64,000 bases of DNA from Verrucomicrobiia bacterium (GTDB taxonomy: Bacteria; Verrucomicrobiota; Verrucomicrobiia; Palsa-1439). Numbering within the stretch: position 1 is the first letter of the stretch; each line of letters begins with the position of its first letter. Both the position numbers and the translations under genes were made by a program. The DNA lies in contig JAJVHY010000017.1 in NCBI GenBank assembly GCA_022072455.1, forward strand, positions 62,001 through 126,000. The letters run 5' to 3'. Below are positions 54,753 to 63,973 of this stretch, in pieces. The notes beneath the pieces are model-generated. The model saw nothing but the letters and a program-made list of their open reading frames with translations. It was not told the origin of the DNA and searched no databases.

Positions 54753-55505
54753 TCAATCGCCAAACTTTTTCTTGAGGTGTTCGTATAAGACCTGTTGTTC
54801 CGCCTCACTCATCCCTGCCAGATGTTCCTTTACCAATTCCCGTGCCCGGAAACTCTCGGCGCGTTTCACCCCTGCTTCGAATTCCTCCACGCTCTCCCAA
54901 AACGCCTTCCCTGTGTCAAACATCGCCCATGGTTTGGGCCGCATGTTGCCGTCCTTCTTCCGGTACTTCACCCCGTCCACCAACGTGGATTTGCCAACGA
55001 TCCGGTACGTGCGGTCGAAAAATACCCGGTCCACCCGGATCACTGAATTCGAATCCACATACCGGCCAAACAACGTGAATGCCGCCACGAACAGCTTTTT
55101 GCGATTCGCATGATCGCGGAACGTGCCCATGTCGTTCTCGGGATTCTGTGAACCGCGTGCTGCTTTGATGGAAACCTCGATGGTCTGCCCGCCGCAGACG
55201 ATGGCCAGATCCGCCAGCCGGTTCTTCTCGCTACCGGCTTGGCCAGTGTCGAAATTCTTTTGGGTCAGACCAGGAATGTGCTTCTGCAGTGCCGTGCACA
55301 GCGCAGCCTGGGCGTCATCCTCGAAATTCCGCCACACCGTCGTGTAACTCGTCGCGTACCGATTGGTGGCCAAGGCGCTGGTTACCTCGTCGGCAAGCGT
55401 GGCTTTCAACTTATCCAGTTTCGCCACCACCTCTACTGCTGTTGGCGCGTCCGCAAAAACCGGCAAGCTCCACAGCAGGCTGGCCAAAAGAATGAAGTTT
55501 TTCAT
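54753..55505 (-). CDS. Putatively secreted nuclease-like protein coupled to a DNA methyltransferase
   Basis: 250 aa. The N-terminus is a classic Sec signal peptide (MKNFILLASLLWSLPVFADA). The core shows LADLAIVCGGQTIEVSIKA: D99, E110, S112 and K114 resemble the D-x10-(E/S)-x-K strand pair of PD-(D/E)xK restriction enzymes, with Ser in the middle as in the Cfr10I/NgoMIV type. The rest (VFFDRTYRIVG, then a helical end) is unfamiliar. The start overlaps the methyltransferase stop by ATGA, so the two proteins are probably made together. A restriction enzyme with an export signal would be very unusual, so either the signal is not used or the protein works outside. Family not recognised with confidence. 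Confidence 0.6.
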   Translation of the reverse strand: MKNFILLASLLWSLPVFADAPTAVEVVAKLDKLKATLADEVTSALATNRYATSYTTVWRNFEDDAQAALCTALQKHIPGLTQKNFDTGQAGSEKNRLADLAIVCGGQTIEVSIKAARGSQNPENDMGTFRDHANRKKLFVAAFTLFGRYVDSNSVIRVDRVFFDRTYRIVGKSTLVDGVKYRKKDGNMRPKPWAMFDTGKAFWESVEEFEAGVKRAESFRARELVKEHLAGMSEAEQQVLYEHLKKKFGD

Positions 55506-56284
55506 GGCATGCGTTGCCTCGCAATCTCGCAGTACTTGGGCGACCGGTCAATGTGGATAAACTGGCGACCGGTCTTTTTCGCAACGGCAGCGACCGTTCC
55601 GGTTCCGCCGAATGGATCGAGCACCACGTTCCCCCGGTAACTGAAAAACTTTATCAGCCGGTAAATCAATTCCTCAGGGAATGGCGCGGGATGGCCCTCT
55701 GTCTTCTGACCTTTGAGCGCTGACTTCTTGCTGTACAGACCCTTCAGATACGGTTGCCGGCCCTTTGTCTCGGGGTGAATCTCCCAAAATCCATCGCTGA
55801 ATTTGATGAACTCCGCGCTGGTGATGTCACGGCTTGCTTTATCGCCCCTCAAAAACCATGAGTCCTTCGAAAACACCAACACGTATTCCCAACTCGGTAA
55901 GATGTGCGGATTGCTTGGGCTGCGGAACGATCCCCACGCCGTCCGTCGCCGGATTGTCTGTTTGTACCAAATAATCTCCGTCCGCATAATGAACCCGAGA
56001 TCGCGCAGCTGCCGGGCCATGTCGTAATGCACCGGCTTGAAGTCTTTGATGCTCGTCGGACAAATGTTCAACGCAAACCGTCCGCCCGGCACGAGCACGC
56101 GCAACACTTGCCGCCAGACCGGCTTGAGCCACTCCAAATACTCCTCGTAAGGAAGTGAATCATCATGGCCATCGTACTCCAGCCCGACGTTGTACGGCGG
56201 GGAGGTGATCGCCAAATGCACCGATTCAGCCGGTATCTTTGCCAACACTTCCCGGCAATCGCCGCAGATGATTTGTTCCTTCAT
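55502..56284 (-). CDS. DNA methyltransferase, beta class (N4-cytosine or N6-adenine)
   Basis: 260 aa. Motif IV TSPPYN (27-32) comes before motif I (DPFGGTGT, near 222-229), the order of beta-class amino-methyltransferases. SPPY in motif IV is the form common in N4-cytosine enzymes, while DPPY is more usual for adenine. LRVLVPGGRFALNI, EIIWYKQT and WEYVLVFSK are typical further motifs, and there is room for only a small recognition region, so a short recognition site is likely. It is coupled to the following gene by ATGA and divergent from aroK with 35 bases between starts. Type II modification enzyme or orphan regulator are both possible. Confidence 0.9.
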   Translation of the reverse strand: MKEQIICGDCREVLAKIPAESVHLAITSPPYNVGLEYDGHDDSLPYEEYLEWLKPVWRQVLRVLVPGGRFALNICPTSIKDFKPVHYDMARQLRDLGFIMRTEIIWYKQTIRRRTAWGSFRSPSNPHILPSWEYVLVFSKDSWFLRGDKASRDITSAEFIKFSDGFWEIHPETKGRQPYLKGLYSKKSALKGQKTEGHPAPFPEELIYRLIKFFSYRGNVVLDPFGGTGTVAAVAKKTGRQFIHIDRSPKYCEIARQRMP

Positions 56285-56319
56285 GTCTCTCTTATAAATC
56301 TGCTAGACTCATTTTCGCG

Positions 56320-56832
56320 ATGAAAAACCTCGTCCTCGTCGGCTTTATGGGCAGCGGCAAGAGCAGTGCCGGCCGACTCGTTGCCAGCCGGTTGGGCTTG
56401 CAATTCGTGGACATGGACGCTGTCATCGAAGAACGAGTTGGCCAAACCATCCCGGCAATTTTTGAAACCCAAGGCGAAGCCATCTTCCGCCAGCACGAAC
56501 GCGCCCTGGCACAGGAACTTGCCGGCCAGTCCGATCAGGTCATCGCAACCGGTGGCGGCATCGTCCTCAACCCTGACAACATCGCCGATTTCAGCCGGAC
56601 CGGGATCGTTGTCTGTTTTTGGATCTCGCCCGAAGCAGCCTTCGAACGAACCAAACACACCAGACACCGGCCACTCCTCGAAGCCGAAGCCGACCGGCAG
56701 GCGCGCATCGTGGCATTGCTCAAAAAACGCGAGCCGCTCTACCGGGCGATTCCCATTCAAATTGACGTATCGCAAATGACCGTTACCCAGCAAGCCGATG
56801 CCCTCGAACGCATTTACCGCGAGCGAAATTAA
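56320..56832 (+). CDS. aroK: Shikimate kinase
   Basis: 170 aa. P-loop GFMGSGKSS (8-16), shikimate-binding DMDAVIEERVGQTIPAIFE and ATGGGIVL, and the lid with RHRPLL are all present. It phosphorylates shikimate at the 3-hydroxyl with ATP. The last 35 bases overlap the start of queG, in a different frame, which suggests shared translation control. Confidence 0.95.
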   Translation: MKNLVLVGFMGSGKSSAGRLVASRLGLQFVDMDAVIEERVGQTIPAIFETQGEAIFRQHERALAQELAGQSDQVIATGGGIVLNPDNIADFSRTGIVVCFWISPEAAFERTKHTRHRPLLEAEADRQARIVALLKKREPLYRAIPIQIDVSQMTVTQQADALERIYRERN

Positions 56833-57766
56833 AGCGCGCGCGCGGCAACTCGGTTTCGATTTAGTCGGCATCACGACCGCTGCGCCGCCGCCCCATGCCG
56901 GCCAGTTCCAGCAATGGCTTGCCGACAAGTTCCACGGCGAGATGGCCTACCTGGAGCGCAACGCCGAGAAACGCATCGCACCGGCAAAAGTTCTGGCCGA
57001 TGCAAAATCCATCATCGTCGTCGGTTTGAATTACTACCCCGGCAAGACACGCCACATCGCTCGGTATGCTGTCAGTGGCCGGGATTATCACGATGTGATG
57101 ACTACGAAGCTGAAACAACTTACGGAGTTCACCGGCGGCCTTTGGTACGTAGATACCGGGCCGATTCTCGAACGCGATCTCGCGCAACGGGCCGGCATCG
57201 GATTTATCGGTAAGCATACAAACCTCATTAGCCGGCAACTGGGGAATTGGGTTTTCCTTGGGGCAATTCTCTCGCCGCTGGAGTTGCCGGCCGACAAACC
57301 GGAAGGCGAATACTGCGGGACTTGCCGGCGGTGCATGGATGTTTGCCCGACGCGCGCCATCGTTGCGCCGTACCGGCTGGATGCCCGGTTGTGCATCAGT
57401 TATCTGACGATCGAACTGAAGGGGAGCATACCGGTGGAGTTGCGGCCGTTGATCGGTGACCGGGTGTTTGGGTGTGATGACTGTCTCGAAGTTTGCCCGT
57501 GGAACCGGTTTGCCCGGCTCGCGCAGTTCCAACCGCGGGAGTTGCCGGCGTTGACGGATTTCTTGTCGTGGGATGACGCCAAATTCAAAAGCTTCTTTGC
57601 CGGGACGCCGATTTACCGGCTGAAGCGGCGGGGGTTCTTGCGAAACGTGTGTGTGGTGCTGGGGAACAGCGGCGACAAGGCGGCGTTGCCGGCCTTGCAG
57701 AAGGCGCTGGATGACCCGGAGCCGCTGGTGCGCGAGCACGCGGCGTGGGCTATTAGTCGACTTTGA
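56798..57766 (+). CDS. queG: Epoxyqueuosine reductase
   Basis: 322 aa. It makes the last step of queuosine synthesis in tRNA with cobalamin and two 4Fe-4S clusters. VVGLNYYPGK and YHDVMTTKLKQL mark the cobalamin domain, D137-like VDTGPILERDLAQRAGIGFIGKH is the typical core (seen as TGPILERDLA), the cluster motifs are CGTCRRCMDVCPT and CDDCLEVCPW, and a short HEAT-like C-terminus follows (ALPALQKALDDPEPLVREHAAW). The start at 56798 lies inside aroK. No other queuosine genes are in the window. Confidence 0.94.
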   Translation: MPSNAFTASEIKARARQLGFDLVGITTAAPPPHAGQFQQWLADKFHGEMAYLERNAEKRIAPAKVLADAKSIIVVGLNYYPGKTRHIARYAVSGRDYHDVMTTKLKQLTEFTGGLWYVDTGPILERDLAQRAGIGFIGKHTNLISRQLGNWVFLGAILSPLELPADKPEGEYCGTCRRCMDVCPTRAIVAPYRLDARLCISYLTIELKGSIPVELRPLIGDRVFGCDDCLEVCPWNRFARLAQFQPRELPALTDFLSWDDAKFKSFFAGTPIYRLKRRGFLRNVCVVLGNSGDKAALPALQKALDDPEPLVREHAAWAISRL

Positions 57767-57786
57767 CAGTCGCCGGTTTTGCCACT

Positions 57787-58812
57787 ATGGTTGCGCCCGT
57801 GAAAACCATTCTTCTTTTTTTGGCGATTGCCGGAACTGCGTTCGCGGATGTGAATCTGTTCAACGACGGGACGTGGCTGATTGACGGCGCGGAGGATCCG
57901 GCTACGAACGCGTCGAGCATCCAATTATTCATTGATAAGGAGCCGGTCGGGTCGTTTTCGGAGTTGAAGTTTTACTACAATACCGGCAGCAATAATTTCG
58001 CACAGGTTTATTCGATTACCGGGAGCGGGACGTTCGCGCCGTCGCTGCCGCCGCCGAGTGAGCCGGGCGGGGTGTTTCGGTTGGCGAGTTATTGGGATTG
58101 TGAGCAGGGGTTGATCGGGACGATTGCGGTGACGGAGTTGGGGTGGAAGAGCAAGCCGAACAAGAAGGGGCTGCTCGAATTGACCGGCAAACTCGCGAAC
58201 CAGAATTCGATGGAAACGAAAAAGATGAAGCTGTCGTTTTTGCCAGTCGCAAGCGATTACCTGCGGCTGGAATTGGACTTTGATTTGGTGGCGACGCGGG
58301 ATTTTTGTGTGGATCTGACGAAGCATCCGACGCAACAGCAGTTCCGGGTCGTGACGATGTATTCCAACTTCGTTTCGCTGAATGAGCATGCCAATGATCT
58401 CGCCCGGTATACCAAAATCACGGAGAAGAACTGCGCAGGAATCTATGGTTGCTCCACAAAAAAGGAGTCGTTTTGTATCGCGTTGACCAATGCGCCGGCG
58501 GGGCAGTTGATCAATGCCTCGCGCCGGTTGGGGGAAACGCGGATGTTGTTGGCGCATACGACGGAGGGGCCGCGCCTGACGCCGGGTTTGGCGGTTGCGT
58601 ATTTTTCGCCGGGGCCGGGCCGCATCAAACCGCAAGGTTTGTTTGAGCCGACTGACGATCCCGCGGCTGAGAATATCCAATTTTGGGGCAACTGGGTGGA
58701 TGCGAAAAAGCAATACAAGCAGAAGCAGAAGGTCGGCCGGTTTCGTGTCGCGCTGGAGGCGACTTGGCCCAAATCGCTAAACTGCGACACGCTTCAGACA
58801 CCTGCGCAGTAA
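57787..58812 (+). CDS. Exported protein of unknown function
   Basis: 341 aa from the ATG at 57787; the GTG at 57799 would give a shorter and equally good signal peptide (KTILLFLAIAGTAFA). The mature part starts DVNLFNDGTWLIDGAED and is beta-rich, with QNSMETKKMKLSFLPVASDYL and a segment of cysteine-containing loops (FCVDLTKHP, CAGIYGCSTKKESFC). The end is hydrophilic and lysine-rich. I do not recognise a family. The stop of queG overlaps the upstream part of this frame, so the two may share a transcript, and the next gene converges 5 bases away. Confidence 0.7.
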   Translation: MVAPVKTILLFLAIAGTAFADVNLFNDGTWLIDGAEDPATNASSIQLFIDKEPVGSFSELKFYYNTGSNNFAQVYSITGSGTFAPSLPPPSEPGGVFRLASYWDCEQGLIGTIAVTELGWKSKPNKKGLLELTGKLANQNSMETKKMKLSFLPVASDYLRLELDFDLVATRDFCVDLTKHPTQQQFRVVTMYSNFVSLNEHANDLARYTKITEKNCAGIYGCSTKKESFCIALTNAPAGQLINASRRLGETRMLLAHTTEGPRLTPGLAVAYFSPGPGRIKPQGLFEPTDDPAAENIQFWGNWVDAKKQYKQKQKVGRFRVALEATWPKSLNCDTLQTPAQ

Positions 58813-58817
58813 GCTGC

Positions 58818-59099
58818 TCAAGGCTTGCCAAGAAACTGGCGTTGGAATAGTTCGCGGCGGTTTTTCTTGCCGGCATGGCGAACGCAGATGAGGTCGAGAA
58901 CGGCGGTCAACCCGGCTAGGAGCGCGAACAGAAAACACCACGTCCAGAAGAGCAGAAACAGCGGGCCTTGGAGGTGTTCCTTGAGGATGGTTTCGCCGAG
59001 GCCGAGCATGAGCAGACAGCCAATCAGGAATATCCCGCCGAGTGTGCGAACGACGAACTTGCCGCGATAGGTCAGCTTGGGTTCGGGGGCGGCGCCCAT
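58818..59099 (-). CDS. Small membrane protein with two helices
   Basis: 93 aa. Two hydrophobic segments at about 20-37 and 46-70 (GGIFLIGCLLMLGLG and LFLLFWTWCFLFALLAGLTAVLDLI) with a basic tail (HAGKKNRRELFQR). It starts 12 bases after the ATPase stop, so both are probably on one transcript. No family is recognised; whether it has to do with the ATPase is open. Confidence 0.6.
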   Translation of the reverse strand: MGAAPEPKLTYRGKFVVRTLGGIFLIGCLLMLGLGETILKEHLQGPLFLLFWTWCFLFALLAGLTAVLDLICVRHAGKKNRRELFQRQFLGKP

Positions 59100-59111
59100 A
59101 AGCGCCTCCGG

Positions 59112-60224
59112 TCAGACGACAACTTGTTCAGTCGCGCCGTCGAAGAAGTGGCACTTCTTCATGTCAAACGCCATCTCCAGTTTTTGGCCAACGGTGGCGC
59201 GTTGATGGCCGTTGACGCGGGCGGTGAAGTTGTGTGTTCCGCTGGTCAGATAAATGTAAACTTCCGCGCCCATGGGTTCGACGACTTCAACGGTGGCATT
59301 CATCGTTTGGTCCGGCTTGGCGAACGAGGCGAGAGCTTTTTCGTTGATATCTTCGGGGCGAATCCCGAAGACAACGGCCTTGCCGACATGCCCGGTCAGT
59401 TTGCCGGCCATGTCGTCGTTGACACGGATGGCGAAGCCTTTGCCGGATTCGGCAAACCACAGGCCGCCGCTACGTTGTTCGATGACCCCCTTGAAGAAGT
59501 TCATCGGTGGTGAACCGATAAAGCCGGCCACGAACATGTTTTTCGGATTGTCGTAGAGGTCAATCGGTTCCGCGACTTGCTGGATGAGGCCGTCCTTCAT
59601 GACCACGATCCGGTCGCCCATGGTCATCGCCTCGACTTGGTCGTGCGTGACATAGATCATCGTGGAGTTTAACCGGCTGTGGAGTTTGGAAATTTCGGCG
59701 CGCATTTGGACGCGCATTTTGGCGTCGAGGTTCGAGAGCGGCTCGTCGAACAGGAACGCTTTTGGTTTGCGGACGATGGCGCGACCGACGGCGACGCGTT
59801 GGCGTTGGCCGCCGGAGAGAGCCTTCGGTTTACGCTCGAGTTGTTCGTCGGTGATGCCGAGGATTTGGGCGGCTTCGCGGACCCGTTGGTCAATTTCAGC
59901 CTTGGGGTATTTCCGCAGCATGAGGCCGAACGCCATGTTTTTGTAGACGGTCATGTGCGGGTAGAGCGCGTAGTTTTGGAAGACCATCGCAATGTCACGA
60001 TCCTTGGGCGGCACGTCATTGACGATGCGGCCATCAATGGAAATTTTGCCGCTGGAGATTTCTTCGAGACCGGCAATCATCCGTAACGTGGTCGATTTGC
60101 CGCAGCCGGATGGGCCAACGAACACCATGAATTCCTGGTCGTTGATCTCAAGATTGGCGTTATCAACGGCCTTCACGCCGCCGGGATAGATTTTGCAGAC
60201 ATTTTCGAGAATGACTTTCGCCAC
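59112..60224 (-). CDS. ABC transporter ATP-binding protein, MsmK/UgpC (sugar) type
   Basis: 370 aa, full length for the type with a C-terminal OB-fold (TOBE) regulatory domain. Walker [11 protein letters not shown]-loop [18 protein letters not shown], signature [15 protein letters not shown], Walker [16 protein letters not shown] and switch His [15 protein letters not shown] are intact. Such ATPases energise several carbohydrate importers at once. No permease or binding protein is encoded nearby, so it is an orphan that probably serves transporters elsewhere, for example for the products of the glycosidases at 4787-9575 (inference). Confidence 0.93.
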   Translation of the reverse strand: MAKVILENVCKIYPGGVKAVDNANLEINDQEFMVFVGPSGCGKSTTLRMIAGLEEISSGKISIDGRIVNDVPPKDRDIAMVFQNYALYPHMTVYKNMAFGLMLRKYPKAEIDQRVREAAQILGITDEQLERKPKALSGGQRQRVAVGRAIVRKPKAFLFDEPLSNLDAKMRVQMRAEISKLHSRLNSTMIYVTHDQVEAMTMGDRIVVMKDGLIQQVAEPIDLYDNPKNMFVAGFIGSPPMNFFKGVIEQRSGGLWFAESGKGFAIRVNDDMAGKLTGHVGKAVVFGIRPEDINEKALASFAKPDQTMNATVEVVEPMGAEVYIYLTSGTHNFTARVNGHQRATVGQKLEMAFDMKKCHFFDGATEQVVV

Positions 60225-60342
60225 GGTGAGCCCTCCAGGTTGCTGAAACTCGTGCGGGTTTTGTAACAGCCGGTAGGGGGGTGAGTCAAACTTAACATTG
60301 AGATTTCCCCTGTGCGCTGGAGCCTGTTATAGTCGGCGGCAC

Positions 60343-62109
60343 ATGGGATCATTTGAGAATGTTTGGCCGCAATACCGGCGGTTGCTGACGTTTGTCCAGC
60401 CTTACCGGGGGCGATTGGTGGCGGGGATTTTGTTTGGAATTTTGTACGGGCCGACCAATGTCGCCGTGCTGTCCGTTGTCAAAAAAGTTTGGGCGCAGTT
60501 TTTCGAGATGGGGACGCACGAATGGAAATGGTGGCAGGCAGCCGGGGTGGCGTTGTTGTTGCCGGGGACGATGATGTTGCGCGGGGTGTGCGACTTCCTG
60601 GGTGCGTACTTGATGAACTGGGTTGGCCAGCGCGCGGTGATGGATTTGCGGGTGCGGATGTTTGAGCAGTTGCAGCGGTTGTCTTTGGATTATTATTCCG
60701 GCACGCGGACGGGGGAATTGATGTCGCGGGTCACCAACGACACGAGCGTCGTGCAACAAGGCATGGCCAATGTGGTCGAGGACGTCGTCAAAGAGCCGGT
60801 CACGTTGGTCAGCGTGTTGGGGTGGTTATTATGGATGGACTGGCGATTGACTCTGGCCGGGCTGGTGCTCTTTCCGGTTTGTTTGGTGCCGATTGTGGTT
60901 TACGGGCGGCGCACCCGCAAGGCCAGCAAGTCAGCGCAACAGAATCAGGCCGATCTGCTCGCAGTCTTGCAGGAAGCCATTGCCGGGCTGCGGGTGATCC
61001 GGGCGTTTGGCGCGGAACAACGGGAGACGGATGATTTTCGGACGATCTGCAAGAGCTTCTTCCGGCAACGCATGCAAGTGGCGCGCGCGCGGGCCATCAG
61101 CACGCCGCTGATTGAACTCGTCGCGGGGGCGGGTGGGGCGCTGGTGTTTTTGTACGCGTTCTACATGGACATGGAAGGCAGCAAGATCATCGCGTTTGGG
61201 CTGGGGTTATTCATGCTTTACGCGCCGGTGAAGAAACTCAGCCGGGTGCATCTGCAGATTCAAGAAACCCTGGCTGCCGGCGAACGCATCTTTCAGTTGG
61301 TGGACGAACAACCATCCGTGCTCGAAGCCGCCACGCCGAAAACCTTGCCGCGTTTCAGCCGGAGCATCGAGTTTGACCGGGTGAGTTTTCAGTACAAGGA
61401 CAGTGCCGGCGCGCCGGTGCTCGACGAAGTGACCTTGACCGTCCCGGCCGGTGCGCTCGTCGCTGTCGTCGGCGCTAGCGGCGCCGGCAAGACGACCTTG
61501 TTCAATATGATTCCGCGGTTCTACGATCCGGTCAGCGGCGCGGTGCGGATTGATGGCGTGGATATCCGGGAAGTCAGCTTTCAATCCTTACGCGCGCAGA
61601 TTGGCTTGGTAACCCAAGAGACTTTCTTGTTCAACGATACTGTGGCCGGCAACATTGCGTACGGCAAACCCCATGCCACCCGAGCCGAGATCATCGAAGC
61701 CGCGAAAAGCGCTCACGCCCACGAGTTCATCGAGCAGATGTCGCAAGGGTATGACACCAGTACCGGCGACCTCGGCGTGAAACTTTCCGGCGGGCAGCGC
61801 CAACGGCTCGCGATCGCGCGCGCGATTCTGAAGAATCCGCCGATTCTGTTGCTCGACGAAGCGACCAGCGCCCTCGATTCCGAAAGTGAACGAGCCGTCC
61901 AGTCCGCGTTGGATGATTTGATGTGGGGCTCAGGCCGACAAACGCGTCCAACGATGTTGGTAATCGCCCACCGGCTATCCACCGTGCAGCATGCCAACCA
62001 GATCATCGTGCTCGACAAGGGGCGGGTGGTGGAACAGGGGACGCACGACGAATTGATTGCCCGTGCCGGTACCTACAAACGGCTGCACGATCTGCAGTTC
62101 AATGTATGA
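60343..62109 (+). CDS. msbA: MsbA-like lipid A exporter / ABC transporter (fused membrane and ATPase domains)
   Basis: 588 aa from the ATG at 60343. Six membrane helices fill about residues 15-300 and an ATPase domain the rest. The ATPase has Walker A VVGASGAGKTTLFN, Q-loop LVTQETFLFNDTV, signature [15 protein letters not shown] and Walker B PILLLDEATSALDSES; the H-loop is VIAHRLSTVQHAN. MsbA flips lipid A-core across the inner membrane. The next gene encodes a DUF374 acyltransferase-like enzyme and overlaps by ATGA, which supports a lipid A or phospholipid role, though related exporters cannot be told apart by sequence alone. Confidence 0.88.
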   Translation: MGSFENVWPQYRRLLTFVQPYRGRLVAGILFGILYGPTNVAVLSVVKKVWAQFFEMGTHEWKWWQAAGVALLLPGTMMLRGVCDFLGAYLMNWVGQRAVMDLRVRMFEQLQRLSLDYYSGTRTGELMSRVTNDTSVVQQGMANVVEDVVKEPVTLVSVLGWLLWMDWRLTLAGLVLFPVCLVPIVVYGRRTRKASKSAQQNQADLLAVLQEAIAGLRVIRAFGAEQRETDDFRTICKSFFRQRMQVARARAISTPLIELVAGAGGALVFLYAFYMDMEGSKIIAFGLGLFMLYAPVKKLSRVHLQIQETLAAGERIFQLVDEQPSVLEAATPKTLPRFSRSIEFDRVSFQYKDSAGAPVLDEVTLTVPAGALVAVVGASGAGKTTLFNMIPRFYDPVSGAVRIDGVDIREVSFQSLRAQIGLVTQETFLFNDTVAGNIAYGKPHATRAEIIEAAKSAHAHEFIEQMSQGYDTSTGDLGVKLSGGQRQRLAIARAILKNPPILLLDEATSALDSESERAVQSALDDLMWGSGRQTRPTMLVIAHRLSTVQHANQIIVLDKGRVVEQGTHDELIARAGTYKRLHDLQFNV

Positions 62110-62720
62110 TTGGCTGGGTGCTGCGTTTTTTGGTGATGTTCATCGGCCGCACGTTGCGGTGGCGCGTCGAGGATCCGGCCGGCTTGTTAGCCAATACACC
62201 GCACCGGTCGGTCTTGTTCGCCACCTGGCATAATTGTTTGTTTCTCGTTCCCTACCTCTACCGGAAACACTGGCACGGCCGGCAACGCACCAAGGTGGCG
62301 GTACTGGTCAGCGCCAGCAAAGATGGGGAGAAGTTGGTGCGCGTGTTGGAAAAATTCGACCTGATTTGTGTCCGCGGTTCCAGCAGCCGACGCGGCAAGG
62401 AGGCGTTGCTCGAAATGACCCGGTTGGTCAACGACGGTTATGATGCCGGGATCACACCCGACGGGCCGCGGGGGCCAAAATACCGGGTGGCAAATGGCAT
62501 CGTCAGCCTCGCGCACCTGACCGGCGCGCCGATTATTCCGTTTGTGTGGAATACGAGTTGGAAGATTACGTTGAAAAGTTGGGATGCGTTCATGATCCCC
62601 TTACCGTTTGGACGGGCGACCTTGCGGATTGCAGCCCCGATCAGCGTCCGACAGGATGAGGATCGTGAAAATAAAAGACTTGAGCTTGAAACGGTTTTGC
62701 AGTCTCTGGTGAAACCATGA
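62106..62720 (+). CDS. DUF374 lysophospholipid acyltransferase-like protein
   Basis: 204 aa from the ATG at 62106 (longer frame discarded because of the ATGA overlap with msbA). [15 protein letters not shown] provides the catalytic H-region, [35 protein letters not shown] and [17 protein letters not shown] are characteristic of DUF374. An N-terminal hydrophobic stretch ([13 protein letters not shown]) can bind the membrane. DUF374 proteins in Gram-negatives are linked to acyl transfer on lipid A or KDO; the pairing with msbA supports this. Coupled to purE by ATGA. Confidence 0.87.
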   Translation: MIGWVLRFLVMFIGRTLRWRVEDPAGLLANTPHRSVLFATWHNCLFLVPYLYRKHWHGRQRTKVAVLVSASKDGEKLVRVLEKFDLICVRGSSSRRGKEALLEMTRLVNDGYDAGITPDGPRGPKYRVANGIVSLAHLTGAPIIPFVWNTSWKITLKSWDAFMIPLPFGRATLRIAAPISVRQDEDRENKRLELETVLQSLVKP

Positions 62721-63220
62721 AAACACTCGTGGGAATTCTCCTCGGCAGCGATTCGGATTGGCCGACAATGAAGGCGGCAGCGGAAGTCTTGAAGGAATTG
62801 GGTCTCGGGAGCGAAGTGAACGTGATGAGCGCGCACCGGACCCCCGACGATGTCGCCGAATATGCCAAATCCGCTGTTACCCGTGGGCTGCAAGTCATCA
62901 TTGCCGGGGCCGGGGGGGCGGCGCATTTGGCTGGGGTGGTGGCGGCGGTGACCCCGTTGCCGGTAATTGCCGTACCGATTGAGACGAAGTGTGCGGGTGG
63001 CTTGGATTCATTGCTAGCGATGGTGCAGATGCCGAGCGGCGTACCGGTCGCCTGTGTGGCCATCGGCGGCGCGAAGAATGCCGGCATTTTGGCCGCGCAG
63101 ATTGCGGCAACCGGTGACGCGGCGTTGCGGGAGCGGATCGTGAAATTCAAGGCCGAGATCGCCGATGAAGCCCGCGCCAAGAACCGCAAGTTACGCGATT
63201 CGTTGGCCGCCGAAAAATAG
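62717..63220 (+). CDS. purE: 5-(carboxyamino)imidazole ribonucleotide mutase
   Basis: 167 aa, the class I length. [12 protein letters not shown] at residues 10-21, [18 protein letters not shown] with the catalytic His, [16 protein letters not shown] and [10 protein letters not shown] are all intact. It moves the carboxyl group from N5-CAIR to CAIR in purine synthesis. purK is not in the window. It is the last gene of a coupled msbA-DUF374-purE row, followed by a long hairpin. Confidence 0.95.
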   Translation: MKTLVGILLGSDSDWPTMKAAAEVLKELGLGSEVNVMSAHRTPDDVAEYAKSAVTRGLQVIIAGAGGAAHLAGVVAAVTPLPVIAVPIETKCAGGLDSLLAMVQMPSGVPVACVAIGGAKNAGILAAQIAATGDAALRERIVKFKAEIADEARAKNRKLRDSLAAEK

Positions 63221-63268
63221 TTTGAACTTTTTTTCCGGATGGCGGGTCAAAACGGTTGCAGGGCATGG

Positions 63269-63382
63269 AAGGCTTCACTCGGTTGCTCGCGTCGGCCCCC
63301 GGCAGTGGTTACGCTTCTCCTAGCCTGACCTGACCTCACCCAGGTAGTCACTGCCACGCGCGAGCAACCGACTGAAGCCTTT
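63269..63382. repeat. Long imperfect hairpin between purE and the lytic transglycosylase gene
   Basis: The outer arms 63269-63291 and 63360-63382 are complementary over 23 bases with one mismatch. An inner pair, GGCAGTGGTTAC near 63301 with GTAGTCACTGCC near 63344-63355, pairs with two mismatches, and CCTG...CAGG closes the top. The full folding unit spans about 114 bases and lies between two convergent stops. It may be a bidirectional terminator, a MITE-like insertion or a structured RNA. TTTCGGTTTT follows on the plus strand. Confidence 0.75.
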
Positions 63383-63388
63383 CGGTTT

Positions 63389-63973
63389 TCAGAAATCGCC
63401 GTTGGCCCGGTAATACTCGTAGTGCTCCACCACCGTCGCGATATAGCGGCGCACCATCGGAAACGAAATCGCGTCCCGGAACTCGGCGGCTGTGGTGGCC
63501 GGCCCATTCGGCAGCCAGCGCAGACAATGGCCGTAGCCAGCGTTGTATTCAGCGAGTGCAAACGGCACCGGATCATCCCGGTCCTGCCAGCGCCGTAGCG
63601 CCCGCGCGAGATACCAAGTCCCGACTTCGATATTTAACCGTTCGTTCCACAGCATTTCCTTTGAAAAATCCTTGCGTCCGTTGGCGCGCGCCCAATCCCG
63701 CCCGGCGCCTTCCGTGACCTGCATCAACCCAATCTCGCCGACGCGCCCGCGAACGGTTGGATCAAACTCGCTCTCGCGGCGAATCACGGCTTTGATGAGA
63801 TATTTGTCAACGGCGTGTTTGGTCGCAATTTCTTCGATGAGCCGGTCATAGCGTTGCTCGCGAAACTGCCAGCGGTAAAACACCGTGCTGGCAGCCACCA
63901 ATGCCGCGGTGGCTAGCCCGATCGACAGGAGGTTACCAAATTGGTGAACCGATGACTTCTTCAAGCGTACCAT
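63389..63973 (-). CDS. Lytic transglycosylase (SLT domain), membrane-anchored
   Basis: 194 aa. A membrane helix near residues 15-33 (LLSIGLATAALVAASTVFY) is followed by the Slt-type lysozyme fold: IKAVIRRESEFDP with the catalytic Glu, IGLMQVTEGAGRDWA, and FALAEYNAGYGHCLRW. The enzyme cleaves peptidoglycan glycan strands to 1,6-anhydro ends. It is short for the family, having only the catalytic domain. It faces purE and is separated from it by the long hairpin; the ATG at 63973 is near the right edge, so its promoter lies outside or in the last 27 bases. Confidence 0.92.
   Translation of the reverse strand: MVRLKKSSVHQFGNLLSIGLATAALVAASTVFYRWQFREQRYDRLIEEIATKHAVDKYLIKAVIRRESEFDPTVRGRVGEIGLMQVTEGAGRDWARANGRKDFSKEMLWNERLNIEVGTWYLARALRRWQDRDDPVPFALAEYNAGYGHCLRWLPNGPATTAAEFRDAISFPMVRRYIATVVEHYEYYRANGDF

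Noticed and set aside
54753-56284. Idea that the methyltransferase pair recognises CCCGGG or GCCGGC
   Set aside because: CCCGGG occurs at several places (for example near 2346, 21856 and 27834) and GCCGGC is abundant. Presence or absence of sites in a methylated host does not fix the target, so no recognition site is claimed.
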